Source: Arthrobacter sp. SLBN-100 (GTDB taxonomy: Bacteria; Actinomycetota; Actinomycetes; Actinomycetales; Micrococcaceae). From it: DNA of 64,000 nucleotides. Below, in pieces: positions 16,666 to 25,244 of the stretch. The position numbers and the translations under genes were made by a program. How positions within the stretch are numbered: position 1 is the first letter of the stretch; every line of letters begins with the position of its first letter. The stretch lies in contig NZ_VFMY01000001.1 in assembly GCF_006715305.1 (NCBI RefSeq), positions 434,001 through 498,000 of the forward strand, in the 5' to 3' direction. The notes under the pieces were generated by a model. The model worked only from the letters and a program-made list of their open reading frames with translations, had not been told where the DNA came from and did no database searches.

Positions 16666-18228
16666 ATGAAGGCCCGTTCCATAGTCATGCTCATACTTGG
16701 TATCTTGCTGTCGATGGCAGGTGCAGGACTCCTGTTCTGCGGCATCGGTGCATCCTGGCTGAACCTCGTCCAGAACGACGACGGGTACCTCACCTCACCT
16801 CAGGAACGCTTCGCCGTCGACACCCATGCGATTGTGTCTGCCAGTACGGAAGGCATGCGCGACGACGTGGGGCCCGCCCCATTGCCCTTCGACGTGGGCA
16901 GCCTCCGTATTAGCGGGGAATCAGCAAACCCAGCCAAGGAAGTCTTCATCGGGATTGCGGCGAGGGCCGACGTCGAGCGCTATCTGGGCGGATCAAACTA
17001 TTCGGAGCTGCGGGAGGTGGATTTCAGGCCCTTCCGGGCCGAATATCGGGAAGTGGCAGGTACGGAGCCCCTCTCACCGCCGGCGGAACAGGAATTCTGG
17101 GTAGCTTCTGCCGCCGGCCCTGGCCAACAGGAGGTCAACTGGAATATCGAGTCCGGGAACTGGTCGGTGGTGATCATGAACACCGACGCCTCCCCTGGGC
17201 TTGCGGTGGACCTGCAGGCCGGTTTCAGGTCAGAGCTGTTCGGGCCGATCGCGGCCGGGCTTCTGGCAGCGGGTGTGATTCTGCTGGTCATTGGCGTCCC
17301 GTTGCTGGTTTTTGGTGCCCGCGGGTTGGGGCGGCGGACCGGCCCTCCCACCGGGTCCGGAACTCCGGCGTTGGCGTCTGCTGCCTATCCCGGGCAGAGA
17401 AGCGGCTCGGCGCCGGTAGTGGTTCAGGGGCAGGCTCAAGGCTCAGTTACGGGACGGGATTCAACTCCGGGGTCTTTGGAGGCTGTCGAGGCGGCGCCGT
17501 ACCCCGCACGGCTCAGTGGTGAAATCGACCCGTTGCTGTCCAGGTGGATGTGGCTGGTCAAATGGTTCCTCGCCATCCCGCACCTGATTGTCCTCTTCTT
17601 CCTGTGGTTCGCGTTCGCAGTGGTCACTATCGTGGCCGGGTTCGCGATTCTGTTCACCGGCCGCTATCCCCATTCGCTCTTCGTCTTCAACGTGGGCGTC
17701 CTGCGCTGGAACTGGCGCGTGGCCTTCTATGCGTACGCCGCGGTGGGAACGGACAGGTATCCGCCCTTCACGCTGTCCCGGACGGATTATCCCGCCGATT
17801 TTGAAGTGGATTATCCGGAACGGCTTTCCCGCGGGCTTGTCCTGGTCAAGTGGTGGCTGCTGTCGATTCCGCACTTGCTGGTTGTCGCCGCCTTCACAAG
17901 TGCCAGCGCCATCCGCTGGAGCAACCCCGAAACCCCCGCCGTCAGATACGAAACGGGCTCGGGGATCTCCCTGCTGGGGTTGCTGGTATTGATCGCCGCC
18001 GTAATTCTCCTGTTCAGCGGACGCTACCAGCGGCCGCTTTTTGGGCTGATCCTGGGCATCAATCGCTGGATTTACCGGGTCATCACGTACGTGGCCCTGC
18101 TGCGGGATGAGTACCCGCCGTTCCGCCTGGACCAGGGCTCCAGCGACAACCACCGGCAGCAGATCAGTGTGGATGACGGGCCGGGCCGGCCTCCTGCCCC
18201 GCCCCGGCCCACTGCAGGGCTCGGTTGA
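16666..18228 (+). CDS. DUF4389 membrane protein with two DUF4389 repeats
   Basis: A 520-residue membrane protein preceded by a perfect AAGGAGG at 16653-16659. It has an N-terminal helix (residues about 5-30), a periplasmic/extracellular stretch, a second helix (about 187-210), a Pro/Gly/Ser linker, and then two copies of the DUF4389 unit. Each unit has the pattern YPxxL, a WxLxIPH membrane pair, an FSGRY or FTGRYP turn, R-W-x-YRV-x-YxxL and YPPF. Function is unknown in the family, and proteins of this type often sit with stress genes in actinobacteria. A DosR-like box lies upstream. Confidence 0.85.
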   Translation: MKARSIVMLILGILLSMAGAGLLFCGIGASWLNLVQNDDGYLTSPQERFAVDTHAIVSASTEGMRDDVGPAPLPFDVGSLRISGESANPAKEVFIGIAARADVERYLGGSNYSELREVDFRPFRAEYREVAGTEPLSPPAEQEFWVASAAGPGQQEVNWNIESGNWSVVIMNTDASPGLAVDLQAGFRSELFGPIAAGLLAAGVILLVIGVPLLVFGARGLGRRTGPPTGSGTPALASAAYPGQRSGSAPVVVQGQAQGSVTGRDSTPGSLEAVEAAPYPARLSGEIDPLLSRWMWLVKWFLAIPHLIVLFFLWFAFAVVTIVAGFAILFTGRYPHSLFVFNVGVLRWNWRVAFYAYAAVGTDRYPPFTLSRTDYPADFEVDYPERLSRGLVLVKWWLLSIPHLLVVAAFTSASAIRWSNPETPAVRYETGSGISLLGLLVLIAAVILLFSGRYQRPLFGLILGINRWIYRVITYVALLRDEYPPFRLDQGSSDNHRQQISVDDGPGRPPAPPRPTAGLG

Positions 18229-18301
18229 GGCTGCGCGGAAGCACGATAGCGGATCCGGAGGCCTCTAGCTGCAACTGTCGGACGGACCTAAGGTCGAGAT
18301 C

Positions 18302-20203
18302 ATGGACCAAGCAGCTCTGAGGGCGGTAATTGGGCGGTTTCCGCTGGTGGCGGCCACGGTAGCAGCGGGAATTGTCGTCGCGGTGTTGCTGGGGCTGGGG
18401 GAGGACCTGGCGGCCCGATGGACTGCAAGCGCCTATGCCATGGTGGTTGCCGTTGTCCGGTCCGGCTCGATGTTCAAGGCGCTGCTGCGGGGCCGGTGGG
18501 GGATTGACCTCCTGGCCGTGACAGCCATCGCCGCGACGGTGGTCGTCGGGGAGTATGTGGCCGCTCTGATCATTGTGCTGATGCTGGCCGGGGGAGAAGC
18601 CCTGGAAGACATTGCCGAAGGACGGGCTACCCGCGAGCTCAGGTCGCTGCTGGAGCGAACCCCGCAAACTGCCCACCGGGAACGGAACGGCGGTCCGCCG
18701 GAGGACATCCCGGCCGACGCCGTCTGCCCCGGCGACGTCCTCCTGATCAAACCCTCAGAAGTGGTCCCCGTTGACGGGATGCTGCTGACCGCTGCCGGCA
18801 GCTTCGATGAATCCACATTGACAGGCGAGAGCCTGCCGGTGGAACACGTGAAGGGCGATGCGTTGCTCAGCGGATCCGTCAATGGTGACAACGCTGTACA
18901 CATGAAGGCCGCATCGACGGCCAAGGACTCGCAGTACAGCCAGATCGTTGCCTTGGTCCAGGAGGCGGCAGCCAGCCGGGCGCCGGTGGTCCGGCTCGCT
19001 GACAGGTACGCCGTTCCCTTCACGCTCCTCGCCTTCGCCTTGGCGATGGTGGGCTGGTATATGAGCCAGGACCCGGCGCGGTTCGCCCAGGTTCTTGTCG
19101 TGGCTACCCCTTGTCCGCTACTCATCGCAGCCCCGGTGGCGTTCCTCGCCGGCACAAGCCGGGCAGCCCGCTCGGGAATCATCATTAAGAACGGGGGCAC
19201 CCTCGAACAGCTGGCCCGGGTGCGGACGGCCGTTTTCGACAAGACGGGCACGCTCACCCACGGCCGGCCCACGCTGGAGGAGACCAGGATCTCAACGGAA
19301 GCCGCAGGGCTAATCACCGCGGACCGGCTGCTACAGCTTGCCGCGTCGGCCGAGCAGTACTCCTCCCATGTCCTTGCTTCATCCGTCATTGACGCGGCCC
19401 GCCAACATGGTCTGGACCTGCTGCCGGGCAGCAACGCGACTGAACACGCCACGCAGGGTGTCACCGCAACATGCGGCCATCACGCGGTGGTGGTCGGCAA
19501 ACCCGGCTTCGTGCGTTCCGTCACCACCGGTTTTGAGGAAGCCGATACGGCAGGGGGACAACTGGCGGTCTACGTCGGTGTTGACGGACACTTCGTTGGC
19601 GCGCTGGTCATGCGCGACCCGCTGCGGAACAATGCGGTGCGCACACTGGATGCCCTGCGCAGGCTGGGCGTCCAGGAAACCCTCCTCCTGACGGGTGATG
19701 CCCAAGGGACGGCCGAACAAATTGCATCCCAGGCCGGGATCGCCCGGGTCAAGTCAGGATGCCTGCCCGGTGACAAAGTCTCCATCGTCGCAGGACTGCG
19801 GAAACGCCCGGTCATGATGGTGGGCGACGGAGTCAACGACGCTCCTGTCCTGGCGGCAGCGGATGTCGGCGTCGCCATGGGCGCAAAAGGATCAACCGCG
19901 GCGAGCGAGTCAGCCGACGTGGTCATCCTGCTCGACGATCTATCCAAGGCAGCGTTGGCGGTCGACATCGGCCAACGAACCATCAGGATAGCGCTGGCAA
20001 GCATCTGGACCGGGATCCTGCTGAGCATCGGCCTAATGATTGCGGCAGTATTCGGCTACATTCCTGCTGTGGCCGGTGCGCTCCTTCAGGAGCTGGTGGA
20101 CTTGGCCACCATCCTGAACGCGCTCCGTGCCCTGCGAAGCGGCGGCCGGGGCAGCACGACGGCGATGGGCGGCAGCCCAGTCATCGCCGCCGGCCTGAGG
20201 TGA
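18302..20203 (+). CDS. P1B-type heavy-metal-transporting ATPase (TPC type)
   Basis: A 633-residue P1B ATPase with no N-terminal metal-binding domain. It has TGES in the actuator, the intramembrane motif TPCP at residues 269-272 in place of CPC, phosphorylation motif FDKTGTLTHGRP with Asp313, the GDGVNDAPVLAAADVGVAMG hinge and a final membrane pair. In P1B pumps the HP and CPx motifs mark metal transport, and TPC is a minority variant, so copper, zinc or cobalt cannot be chosen. The gene ends 38 bp from the convergent flavoprotein gene. No DosR-like box was found directly upstream. A GACCTAAGGTC palindrome overlaps the leader. Confidence 0.9.
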   Translation: MDQAALRAVIGRFPLVAATVAAGIVVAVLLGLGEDLAARWTASAYAMVVAVVRSGSMFKALLRGRWGIDLLAVTAIAATVVVGEYVAALIIVLMLAGGEALEDIAEGRATRELRSLLERTPQTAHRERNGGPPEDIPADAVCPGDVLLIKPSEVVPVDGMLLTAAGSFDESTLTGESLPVEHVKGDALLSGSVNGDNAVHMKAASTAKDSQYSQIVALVQEAAASRAPVVRLADRYAVPFTLLAFALAMVGWYMSQDPARFAQVLVVATPCPLLIAAPVAFLAGTSRAARSGIIIKNGGTLEQLARVRTAVFDKTGTLTHGRPTLEETRISTEAAGLITADRLLQLAASAEQYSSHVLASSVIDAARQHGLDLLPGSNATEHATQGVTATCGHHAVVVGKPGFVRSVTTGFEEADTAGGQLAVYVGVDGHFVGALVMRDPLRNNAVRTLDALRRLGVQETLLLTGDAQGTAEQIASQAGIARVKSGCLPGDKVSIVAGLRKRPVMMVGDGVNDAPVLAAADVGVAMGAKGSTAASESADVVILLDDLSKAALAVDIGQRTIRIALASIWTGILLSIGLMIAAVFGYIPAVAGALLQELVDLATILNALRALRSGGRGSTTAMGGSPVIAAGLR

Positions 20204-20241
20204 GCGCCGGCGTCGTGAGCTGGTTTTGCCCTGCCGGGGCG

Positions 20242-20700
20242 TCACTGCCGTTGGGTGTCCAGGGGCGGCCACCAGCGGGCCGCCGGGTTGATGACAAAAC
20301 GCCGGCCGCTGACCTCCGTCGGCGTTACCCGCACCAGGTGGTCTTTGCTTCCCGCTTCCCAGGGCGAAAGCCCTGCGTCTGCTGCTTCCTGGAAATCCGC
20401 TTCGGTGTCCACAACGGCGGCAGTTCCCTTGACGACGACGCTCCACGCAATGGTGCCGTAGGTATTCAGTCCATCGGCTTCCAATGCGACCGGACTTCCC
20501 CCCAGCACGGCATCCAGTTTGGTTCCCCGGCCCGTCCTGAAGACCACCGTGCCGTAGTCGGGGACGTAATTCACCGGGAAGATTTCAGGCTCCCCGCCTG
20601 TGGTGACTGCTATCCGGCCTACTGAAGCCGAACGGAGGTATTTCCAGCAGTCATGAGTGCTGAGGACTTCCGTGTCCGGTCCTGAAGAGTTGTTTTGCAT
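20242..20700 (-). CDS. Pyridoxamine 5'-phosphate oxidase-like flavoprotein (FMN split barrel)
   Basis: A 152-residue full-length paralogue of the 5283 protein, with CWKYLRSASVGRIAV, EIFPVNYV, FRTGRGTKL, WSVVVKG, KDHLVRVTP and SGRRF. It probably binds FMN or F420 and reduces an unknown substrate. It lies 10 nt downstream of a tandem universal stress protein gene and forms an operon with two usp genes. Confidence 0.85.
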   Translation of the reverse strand: MQNNSSGPDTEVLSTHDCWKYLRSASVGRIAVTTGGEPEIFPVNYVPDYGTVVFRTGRGTKLDAVLGGSPVALEADGLNTYGTIAWSVVVKGTAAVVDTEADFQEAADAGLSPWEAGSKDHLVRVTPTEVSGRRFVINPAARWWPPLDTQRQ

Positions 20701-20710
20701 TCCTGTGCGC

Positions 20711-21577
20711 CTACTTCCCGTGCTTCATACGCCGGATAGGGGTTATCACCGTGGGACAGGGCAAACGCGTCAGCACCGCGTGTGCGGTGGAGCCGAGAAG
20801 CAGCCGTTTGAAGCCGCCCCGGCCACGGCTTCCCACCACGAGCATTTGTGCGCCGGCCGCGGCCTGGACGAGTGCCGCTGCGGGTTCCTTCTCGGTGTCC
20901 AGGACCTGGTGCACCACAAGGTCCGGGTAGTCCTCTCGAAGTCCGGAGATGGTTTCTGCGAGCACGATCCGCTCCTCGTCCTCCATCAACTGGGGGAGGT
21001 TTTCGGTCAGGAGGCCGCTGTCAGTGAACCGGTCGGGCGGGCTGAAAGCATAAAGGACTGTCAGTTCCTGTCCCTCGCGGTCTGCCTCAGCAGCACCGAA
21101 GGCAACGGCCTGGGTGGCTTCTTCCGAGCCGTCAACCCCTACAACCACACCTCGGCCGCCTTCTGTCCCAGTGTCTCCGATCACGGCCACCGGACATTTC
21201 GCCGCGGCAGCGACCTGCAGGGCGCGATCGGTCAGTGATCCACCCAGATGGGGGGCGCCGGACCCCACCACAAGCATCGACACCTTGCCGGAATACCTGC
21301 GCAACTCGCCCGCGATGCTTCCCTCGAGGACCTTGGTAGTGATGTCAATCGGAACGGTGCCGCGAACCCGTTTGGCCGCCACATCCAGCAGTTCGCTGCC
21401 CTTCTCCAGCAGAATCCCGGTCCACGAGACAGGCTCCGCCACCCAGCGGTCGTCAACAACATGAAGGATGACCAGCGGCACACCGGCACGTGCGGCCCGG
21501 GCTGCAGCCCACCTCACAGCCGCCTGGCTTTGGGCAGACTCATTGGTTGCAACGGCGATCGGCTTAGAATTTCTCAC
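20711..21577 (-). CDS. Universal stress protein, two UspA domains
   Basis: A 288-residue tandem UspA protein. The first domain begins IAVATNESAQS and the second VVVGVDGSEEA, and the ATP motif GSRGRGGFKRLLLGSTA closes domain two. GTG 21577 is chosen because the purine run AAGGAAAGGAAG lies 7 nt upstream, while the start at 21634 would extend far into the preceding gene. It overlaps the upstream usp gene by 14 nt and is followed by the flavoprotein gene after 10 nt. Confidence 0.88.
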   Translation of the reverse strand: MRNSKPIAVATNESAQSQAAVRWAAARAARAGVPLVILHVVDDRWVAEPVSWTGILLEKGSELLDVAAKRVRGTVPIDITTKVLEGSIAGELRRYSGKVSMLVVGSGAPHLGGSLTDRALQVAAAAKCPVAVIGDTGTEGGRGVVVGVDGSEEATQAVAFGAAEADREGQELTVLYAFSPPDRFTDSGLLTENLPQLMEDEERIVLAETISGLREDYPDLVVHQVLDTEKEPAAALVQAAAGAQMLVVGSRGRGGFKRLLLGSTAHAVLTRLPCPTVITPIRRMKHGK

Positions 21578-22034
21578 TGCTGGTCTTCCTTTCCTTATTG
21601 GGGCTATGTACCACCAGGACGGGACAGTGCGCATGGGCTACGCAGGCGGAGCTGACGGACCCCAGGAGCATGCCGCCGAATCCACCATGACCGCGCCTGC
21701 CGACGATGAGCATGTCGGCATGCCGACTGGCGTCTATTAGCGACTCACGGGCATGGCCCCGGACCACCTGCGGTATGACATTCGGCGGAGTCTCCTGGCC
21801 GAAGGCCTGTCTCAAGGCGTCCGTGAGGACCATCATCACTCGTTCCTCGAAGCGGTCGATCCCCATCGCCACGTAGCCCGCATAGACTTGCGGATCCTCC
21901 CAGTAGGCGGTGGCCAGTACCTTGGCCCCAAGAGGGAGAGCCAGCCGCTGGGCCTGCCGGAGGGCTTCCACCGACGCCTCCGATCCGTCCACCCCCACCA
22001 CGAACCTGCCACCCTCTGACGCTGACTCCTCCAT
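21564..22034 (-). CDS. Universal stress protein, single UspA domain
   Basis: A 156-residue UspA protein with VVGVDGSEAS near the N-terminus and the ATP motif GRRGHGGFGGMLLGSVS, ending in CVAHAHCPVLVV like the protein at 11022. It is the first gene of a usp-usp-flavoprotein operon. A DosR-like box lies 65-78 bp upstream of its ATG. Confidence 0.9.
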   Translation of the reverse strand: MEESASEGGRFVVGVDGSEASVEALRQAQRLALPLGAKVLATAYWEDPQVYAGYVAMGIDRFEERVMMVLTDALRQAFGQETPPNVIPQVVRGHARESLIDASRHADMLIVGRRGHGGFGGMLLGSVSSACVAHAHCPVLVVHSPNKERKTSSEKF

Positions 22035-22098
22035 GGCCGCTTCCCTTCATCGCTCCGTTGCTGCTATCAGCCTGCGGGGTTCCACCGGGCGCCGATAG

Positions 22099-22112
22099 GG
22101 CCAAAAGCCACC
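22099..22112. promoter_or_regulatory. DosR-like box upstream of the usp-usp-flavoprotein operon
   Basis: GGGCCAAAAGCCAC matches the DosR core at 10 of 14 positions and differs from the minus-strand reading of the 16592 site at one base. It lies between the Usp start at 22034 and the end of the next gene. Confidence 0.5.
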
Positions 22113-23584
22113 TAAAAGCTGGACGAACTGCCCGATCCGGAAAAGCTTCCCCCGCTGCTCCCATATCCTGTGGTTGCCCCGCCGCCCCTCGCTGTACTGA
22201 CGCTGCCAACGCCGGTGCTGAGGCCGGAGTTGAAGGCGGGAACCGAGAAGAAGTAGTAGGAGGGATAGACCGTTCCCAGGATGCTGGGTTCGTACCGCCG
22301 CCCCCGGTGGCGGTCCAGGCCATCCTCGGCGTTCTCCATCTCCGCGCGCATGAGCTTCGCTTCCCGCTCGGTCCTGGCAAAACCTTCGATGACCGTTTCG
22401 GCATGGCTTTTCAAGAGCTCTGACAGCTGGGTCCGGGCATCACGTAACCGGTCGAGCGCAGCTTCCGGCGTGATGGAGCCGTCGGAGAGTTCGGCGGTCC
22501 AGCGCTCGATGTTGTGCAGGCTCTCGGCCCGGAAGGACCTGAGTGCTGCGGCCGTGGCCGAGCCGCCTTGCCCGTGACGCTTGGTGAGCAGTTGTTCCAG
22601 CCCGGCGAGGTCGGTGCGGAACGGTGCCAGTTGTCGGTCCCAAGCCGTGGGCCAGGTACTGGCCAGGTTCAGCAAAGCGTTGCTGTCCGCGATGACGTCA
22701 TCCAGGGCGTCCAGTTCGGCCGCCGCATTTGCGTACTCCTGTACCAGCTTGAGGCTGGACCTGCGGCCCAGCGCCTTCGGGCTGAGGGCGTGCACCCGGT
22801 TGGCCAATCCAGTAGCGGCGTTGTACCGGTTGAGGAAGGTGCGATGTTTTTCCAGGACGTTGCTGCCATAGCGGGAGGACTCGGGGATGGTGCTGGCATT
22901 GAGTTCAGTGACGTCCAGGTCCGTACTCACGTTGACGTAACTCCGGTCCCCCCGCTCCAACTCCTTACGGCTGCCGGCCCTGGTCACTACCTGGACAATC
23001 AACCATGCGGCAGCGGCCAGCGCGGCGAGTGAACCGGCTATCCAGGCGGTGATGACGAAGGCAGCCGACTGGTACCAGGGCTGGTTAATCAGTTCAGCGC
23101 CACGTCGGACACCGGCTATGGTTCCCTCTGTCCATTGGGCGTCCCGCAGGAGGTCCTTTGCAGCGTTCTGGATGTCGTCACGTTGTTCCAGGGAAACCTT
23201 TCGGTCTTCGCCCATGTAGGTGCCCACGTGCCGTCCCACGGGGTCGAGGGCGAAGATGAAGAGCCCGTTTGCCCACTTCTGCCCGTCCGAGCTGATCCAT
23301 TCCGGGTGTTCGGCGCGGGCGAAGCGAAGAACTTCTTCGTTCAGATTGTCAGCGGCGCTGCCGTTGTAGGTGTACACGGCCACCTTGGTGGGCTCATGAA
23401 ACTCGACCGCGCTGATGGCCGGGTCGAGGGTATTGCGGTCAAGAACTCCTGCCCGGTCCTCGACAACCACATCCCCCGGTGCAGCTGCCAAGGCTGTTGG
23501 GCCAGCCACAACCAGCAGAGCAGCCAGCAGCAGCAGCGCGGTACTTTTCCACCAAGGTGCCTGAAGCAGAAACCGCCCACGCAT
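22112..23584 (-). CDS. TPM/DUF5129-like membrane protein with Gly/Ser-rich tail
   Basis: About 490 residues. A signal peptide or signal anchor (ALLLLAALLVVAG) is followed by an extracytoplasmic domain starting VVVEDRAGVLD, with KVAVYTYNG and GTYMGEDRKVS, as in TPM-related DUF5129 proteins. A membrane helix around 170-195 follows, then a long helical, probably cytoplasmic region and a Gly/Ser-rich end. Function is unknown, and TPM domains are linked to membrane or photosystem maintenance elsewhere. ATG 23584 gives a normal signal peptide and touches the upstream stop (TGATG). ATG 23617 is possible and has GGAGG 13 nt upstream. Confidence 0.7.
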   Translation of the reverse strand: MRGRFLLQAPWWKSTALLLLAALLVVAGPTALAAAPGDVVVEDRAGVLDRNTLDPAISAVEFHEPTKVAVYTYNGSAADNLNEEVLRFARAEHPEWISSDGQKWANGLFIFALDPVGRHVGTYMGEDRKVSLEQRDDIQNAAKDLLRDAQWTEGTIAGVRRGAELINQPWYQSAAFVITAWIAGSLAALAAAAWLIVQVVTRAGSRKELERGDRSYVNVSTDLDVTELNASTIPESSRYGSNVLEKHRTFLNRYNAATGLANRVHALSPKALGRRSSLKLVQEYANAAAELDALDDVIADSNALLNLASTWPTAWDRQLAPFRTDLAGLEQLLTKRHGQGGSATAAALRSFRAESLHNIERWTAELSDGSITPEAALDRLRDARTQLSELLKSHAETVIEGFARTEREAKLMRAEMENAEDGLDRHRGRRYEPSILGTVYPSYYFFSVPAFNSGLSTGVGSVSTARGGGATTGYGSSGGSFSGSGSSSSF

Positions 23585-24054
23585 CAGGCGACCGGCCACA
23601 CGATTCTTGTCTGCCATTTCAAGGGATCGACCTCCGTCGATGGACCGTTTAAGTAGTATTCCCACATCGTGTCCAAAGGGGTTCGTCCTGCCACTTTTAT
23701 CTGTTCCTGAAGGGCCGCGTAGGTCCTGTTCAACGTCTCGTAGGGCCCGGTGTGCAGCGCCTCGAAAGCGTCGGCCTCCGGAAGGTTGCTGGTGACGACA
23801 TTCCCAGCGCCTGCTAGGTTGCCTGCGATCGGAAAACCGGCCTCGACGTCGACTGTCCGGGTGGGTGCGCCGCGGTAGAGCGCAAAAGGCGGACCGGCGA
23901 GTTGGACGTTCTGCGCCTCGGCCTCCGCTGCGACGGCAGCGAACGCACGACCGAAGAAATCAGTCAGGGCAGCCATCGGAACGCTTTCGCGAAGCACAGC
24001 AGTCTGCTGCTCAGCTATGTGAACCATTCTCGGTTCTGTGTGCACGGTATTCAC
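23584..24054 (-). CDS. GyrI-like / AraC effector-binding-domain protein
   Basis: A 156-residue stand-alone GyrI-like small-molecule-binding domain. Features are VPMAALTDFFGRAF, GPPFALYRG, FPIAGN, LPEADAFEALHTGPYETL, and a closing PLDTMWEYYLNGPSTEVDPLKW, in which the acidic Glu is typical of the ligand pocket. There is no DNA-binding domain. It may bind or hydrolyse a cationic or hydrophobic compound. The GTG start at 24054 lacks a clear Shine-Dalgarno, and ATG 24027 is an alternative. It is coupled to the following membrane protein gene. Confidence 0.75.
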   Translation of the reverse strand: MNTVHTEPRMVHIAEQQTAVLRESVPMAALTDFFGRAFAAVAAEAEAQNVQLAGPPFALYRGAPTRTVDVEAGFPIAGNLAGAGNVVTSNLPEADAFEALHTGPYETLNRTYAALQEQIKVAGRTPLDTMWEYYLNGPSTEVDPLKWQTRIVWPVA

Positions 24055-24447
24055 AAGGAGAAGATCTCACTTGGAACTGGTCTGCGACAGGGCCGAATGG
24101 CACAGGGCGTGAGCTAAAGAATGCGTTGCGGAGGTACGCGGCCACGGTCAGGGACGAGAGCTGGAAAATGCCAGGAAGTCCTTGGCTCTATGGTGCCGGC
24201 GGGGTAGATGGATTCGGCGTTGATTCCGCCGGTTTGGGTGGGTGCGGCGATGGTGGCGGCGTGCGGTTTGGGAGCCGTCGCATATTGTCGCGATCATCGA
24301 ACTCGTCAAGCGATACCGCTCTCTCCGGACCAGCGATGCCGCTCTCTGACCGTCACAGATCCTTCCTATGGGCCCCTTCGGGGGCTTTTTCAGCTGGCGG
24401 CGGATGTCGCATATATCTGCCTCCCGACGGGTTCGCACCGCTGGCCT
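24055..24447. other. Intergenic stretch without a recognised gene
   Basis: About 390 bp between two minus-strand genes. Short open frames occur on both strands (one plus frame from 24208 begins MDSALIPPVWVG), but none could be assigned to a family. The only clear element is the plus-strand hairpin at 24372-24390. Confidence 0.4.
24372..24390 (+). terminator. Rho-independent terminator-like hairpin
   Basis: GCCCC-TTCG-GGGGC followed by five T on the plus strand: a stable UUCG tetraloop with a T tract. There is no recognisable plus-strand gene upstream, so it may be left from a lost gene or end an unidentified small RNA. Confidence 0.6.
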
Positions 24448-25239
24448 TCAGCCCGTGAGTCCCTGGCTGAATGAGACGAGGCGCGATTGCATCTCCCAGT
24501 ACGGAGTGGCGGCCGGCAGCGGCTTGCCGTCACGCAGGGCGTTCGCGACGTTCACAGCCGCGTCAACTGCTGCACGGTACGGCAGGGAGCCGGAACTCAC
24601 CCGTCGGACCCCCAGCTCACCAAGTTCGGTAACAGTCAGCGAGGGATGTGCCAGCACGTTGACCGGCAGCCGCATACCGGCGGTGATGATCTGGATGTCC
24701 TCCGGAACCACGAGTCCGGGGACAAAGATCCCGTCCGCCCCGGCGTCGGCGTAGACACGGCCTCGGAGCAGGACGGCTTCCAAAGTGGCCTGCTCGCCGA
24801 ACCATATGTTGTCGACTCGGGCGTTGATGAACATAGCCGGGCTTCGTCGCTTAACGGCGGCGAGCTTGTCGGCAAAGGCTGTTGGATCGATTAGGTGCCC
24901 CGCCTTGCTGTCCTCAAGGTTGACCCCGGCCACACCCAGGGCAGCCAGTTGGGCGACAAATTCCGCGACCTCGGCGGGGTCGTCGGAGTAACCGTCCTCG
25001 ATGTCTACCGTGACGTGGACAGGCAGTCGGCACAGCTGCGCCACCAGTGCGGCGGTTACCGCCTTGCTGGACCGGCCTCCGTCAGGCAGGCCAGCACTGG
25101 CCGCAATGCCGAAGCTGGTGGTGCCGACGGCCGGGAATCCCGCCGTCACAAATGCCAAGGCGGATCCGATGTCCCAGGCATTGGGCAGGAGCAGTGGCGC
25201 CACAGCGTGGTGGAGTTCCCGAAAAGTAGCCATTTTCAT
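24448..25239 (-). CDS. Isocitrate lyase/PEP-mutase superfamily protein
   Basis: About 263 residues with the PEP-mutase/isocitrate-lyase barrel: LLLPNAWDIGSA at the start, TTSFGIAAS, DIEDGYSDDPAEV carrying the Mg2+-binding acidic residues, GVNLEDS, and INARVDN. Members include carboxyphosphonoenolpyruvate mutase, methylisocitrate lyase and oxaloacetate hydrolases. The isocitrate-lyase catalytic cysteine motif KKCGH is not present, so a C-C lyase or hydrolase of unknown substrate is the safe call. It starts 5 nt after the P450 stop (ATG 25239, or 25233), so both are probably one transcript. Confidence 0.85.
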   Translation of the reverse strand: MKMATFRELHHAVAPLLLPNAWDIGSALAFVTAGFPAVGTTSFGIAASAGLPDGGRSSKAVTAALVAQLCRLPVHVTVDIEDGYSDDPAEVAEFVAQLAALGVAGVNLEDSKAGHLIDPTAFADKLAAVKRRSPAMFINARVDNIWFGEQATLEAVLLRGRVYADAGADGIFVPGLVVPEDIQIITAGMRLPVNVLAHPSLTVTELGELGVRRVSSGSLPYRAAVDAAVNVANALRDGKPLPAATPYWEMQSRLVSFSQGLTG

Positions 25240-25244
25240 TCCGA

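Noticed and set aside
18285..18295. GACCTAAGGTC palindrome before the P1B ATPase
   Set aside because: It ends 6 bp before the ATG, overlapping the ribosome-binding region, and does not share the GGGMC/GTCMC arms. Kept only as a note in the gene entry.
24208..24474. 88-codon plus-strand frame starting MDSALIPPVWVG
   Set aside because: No family recognised, overlaps the terminator hairpin and the end of the PEP-mutase-family gene.
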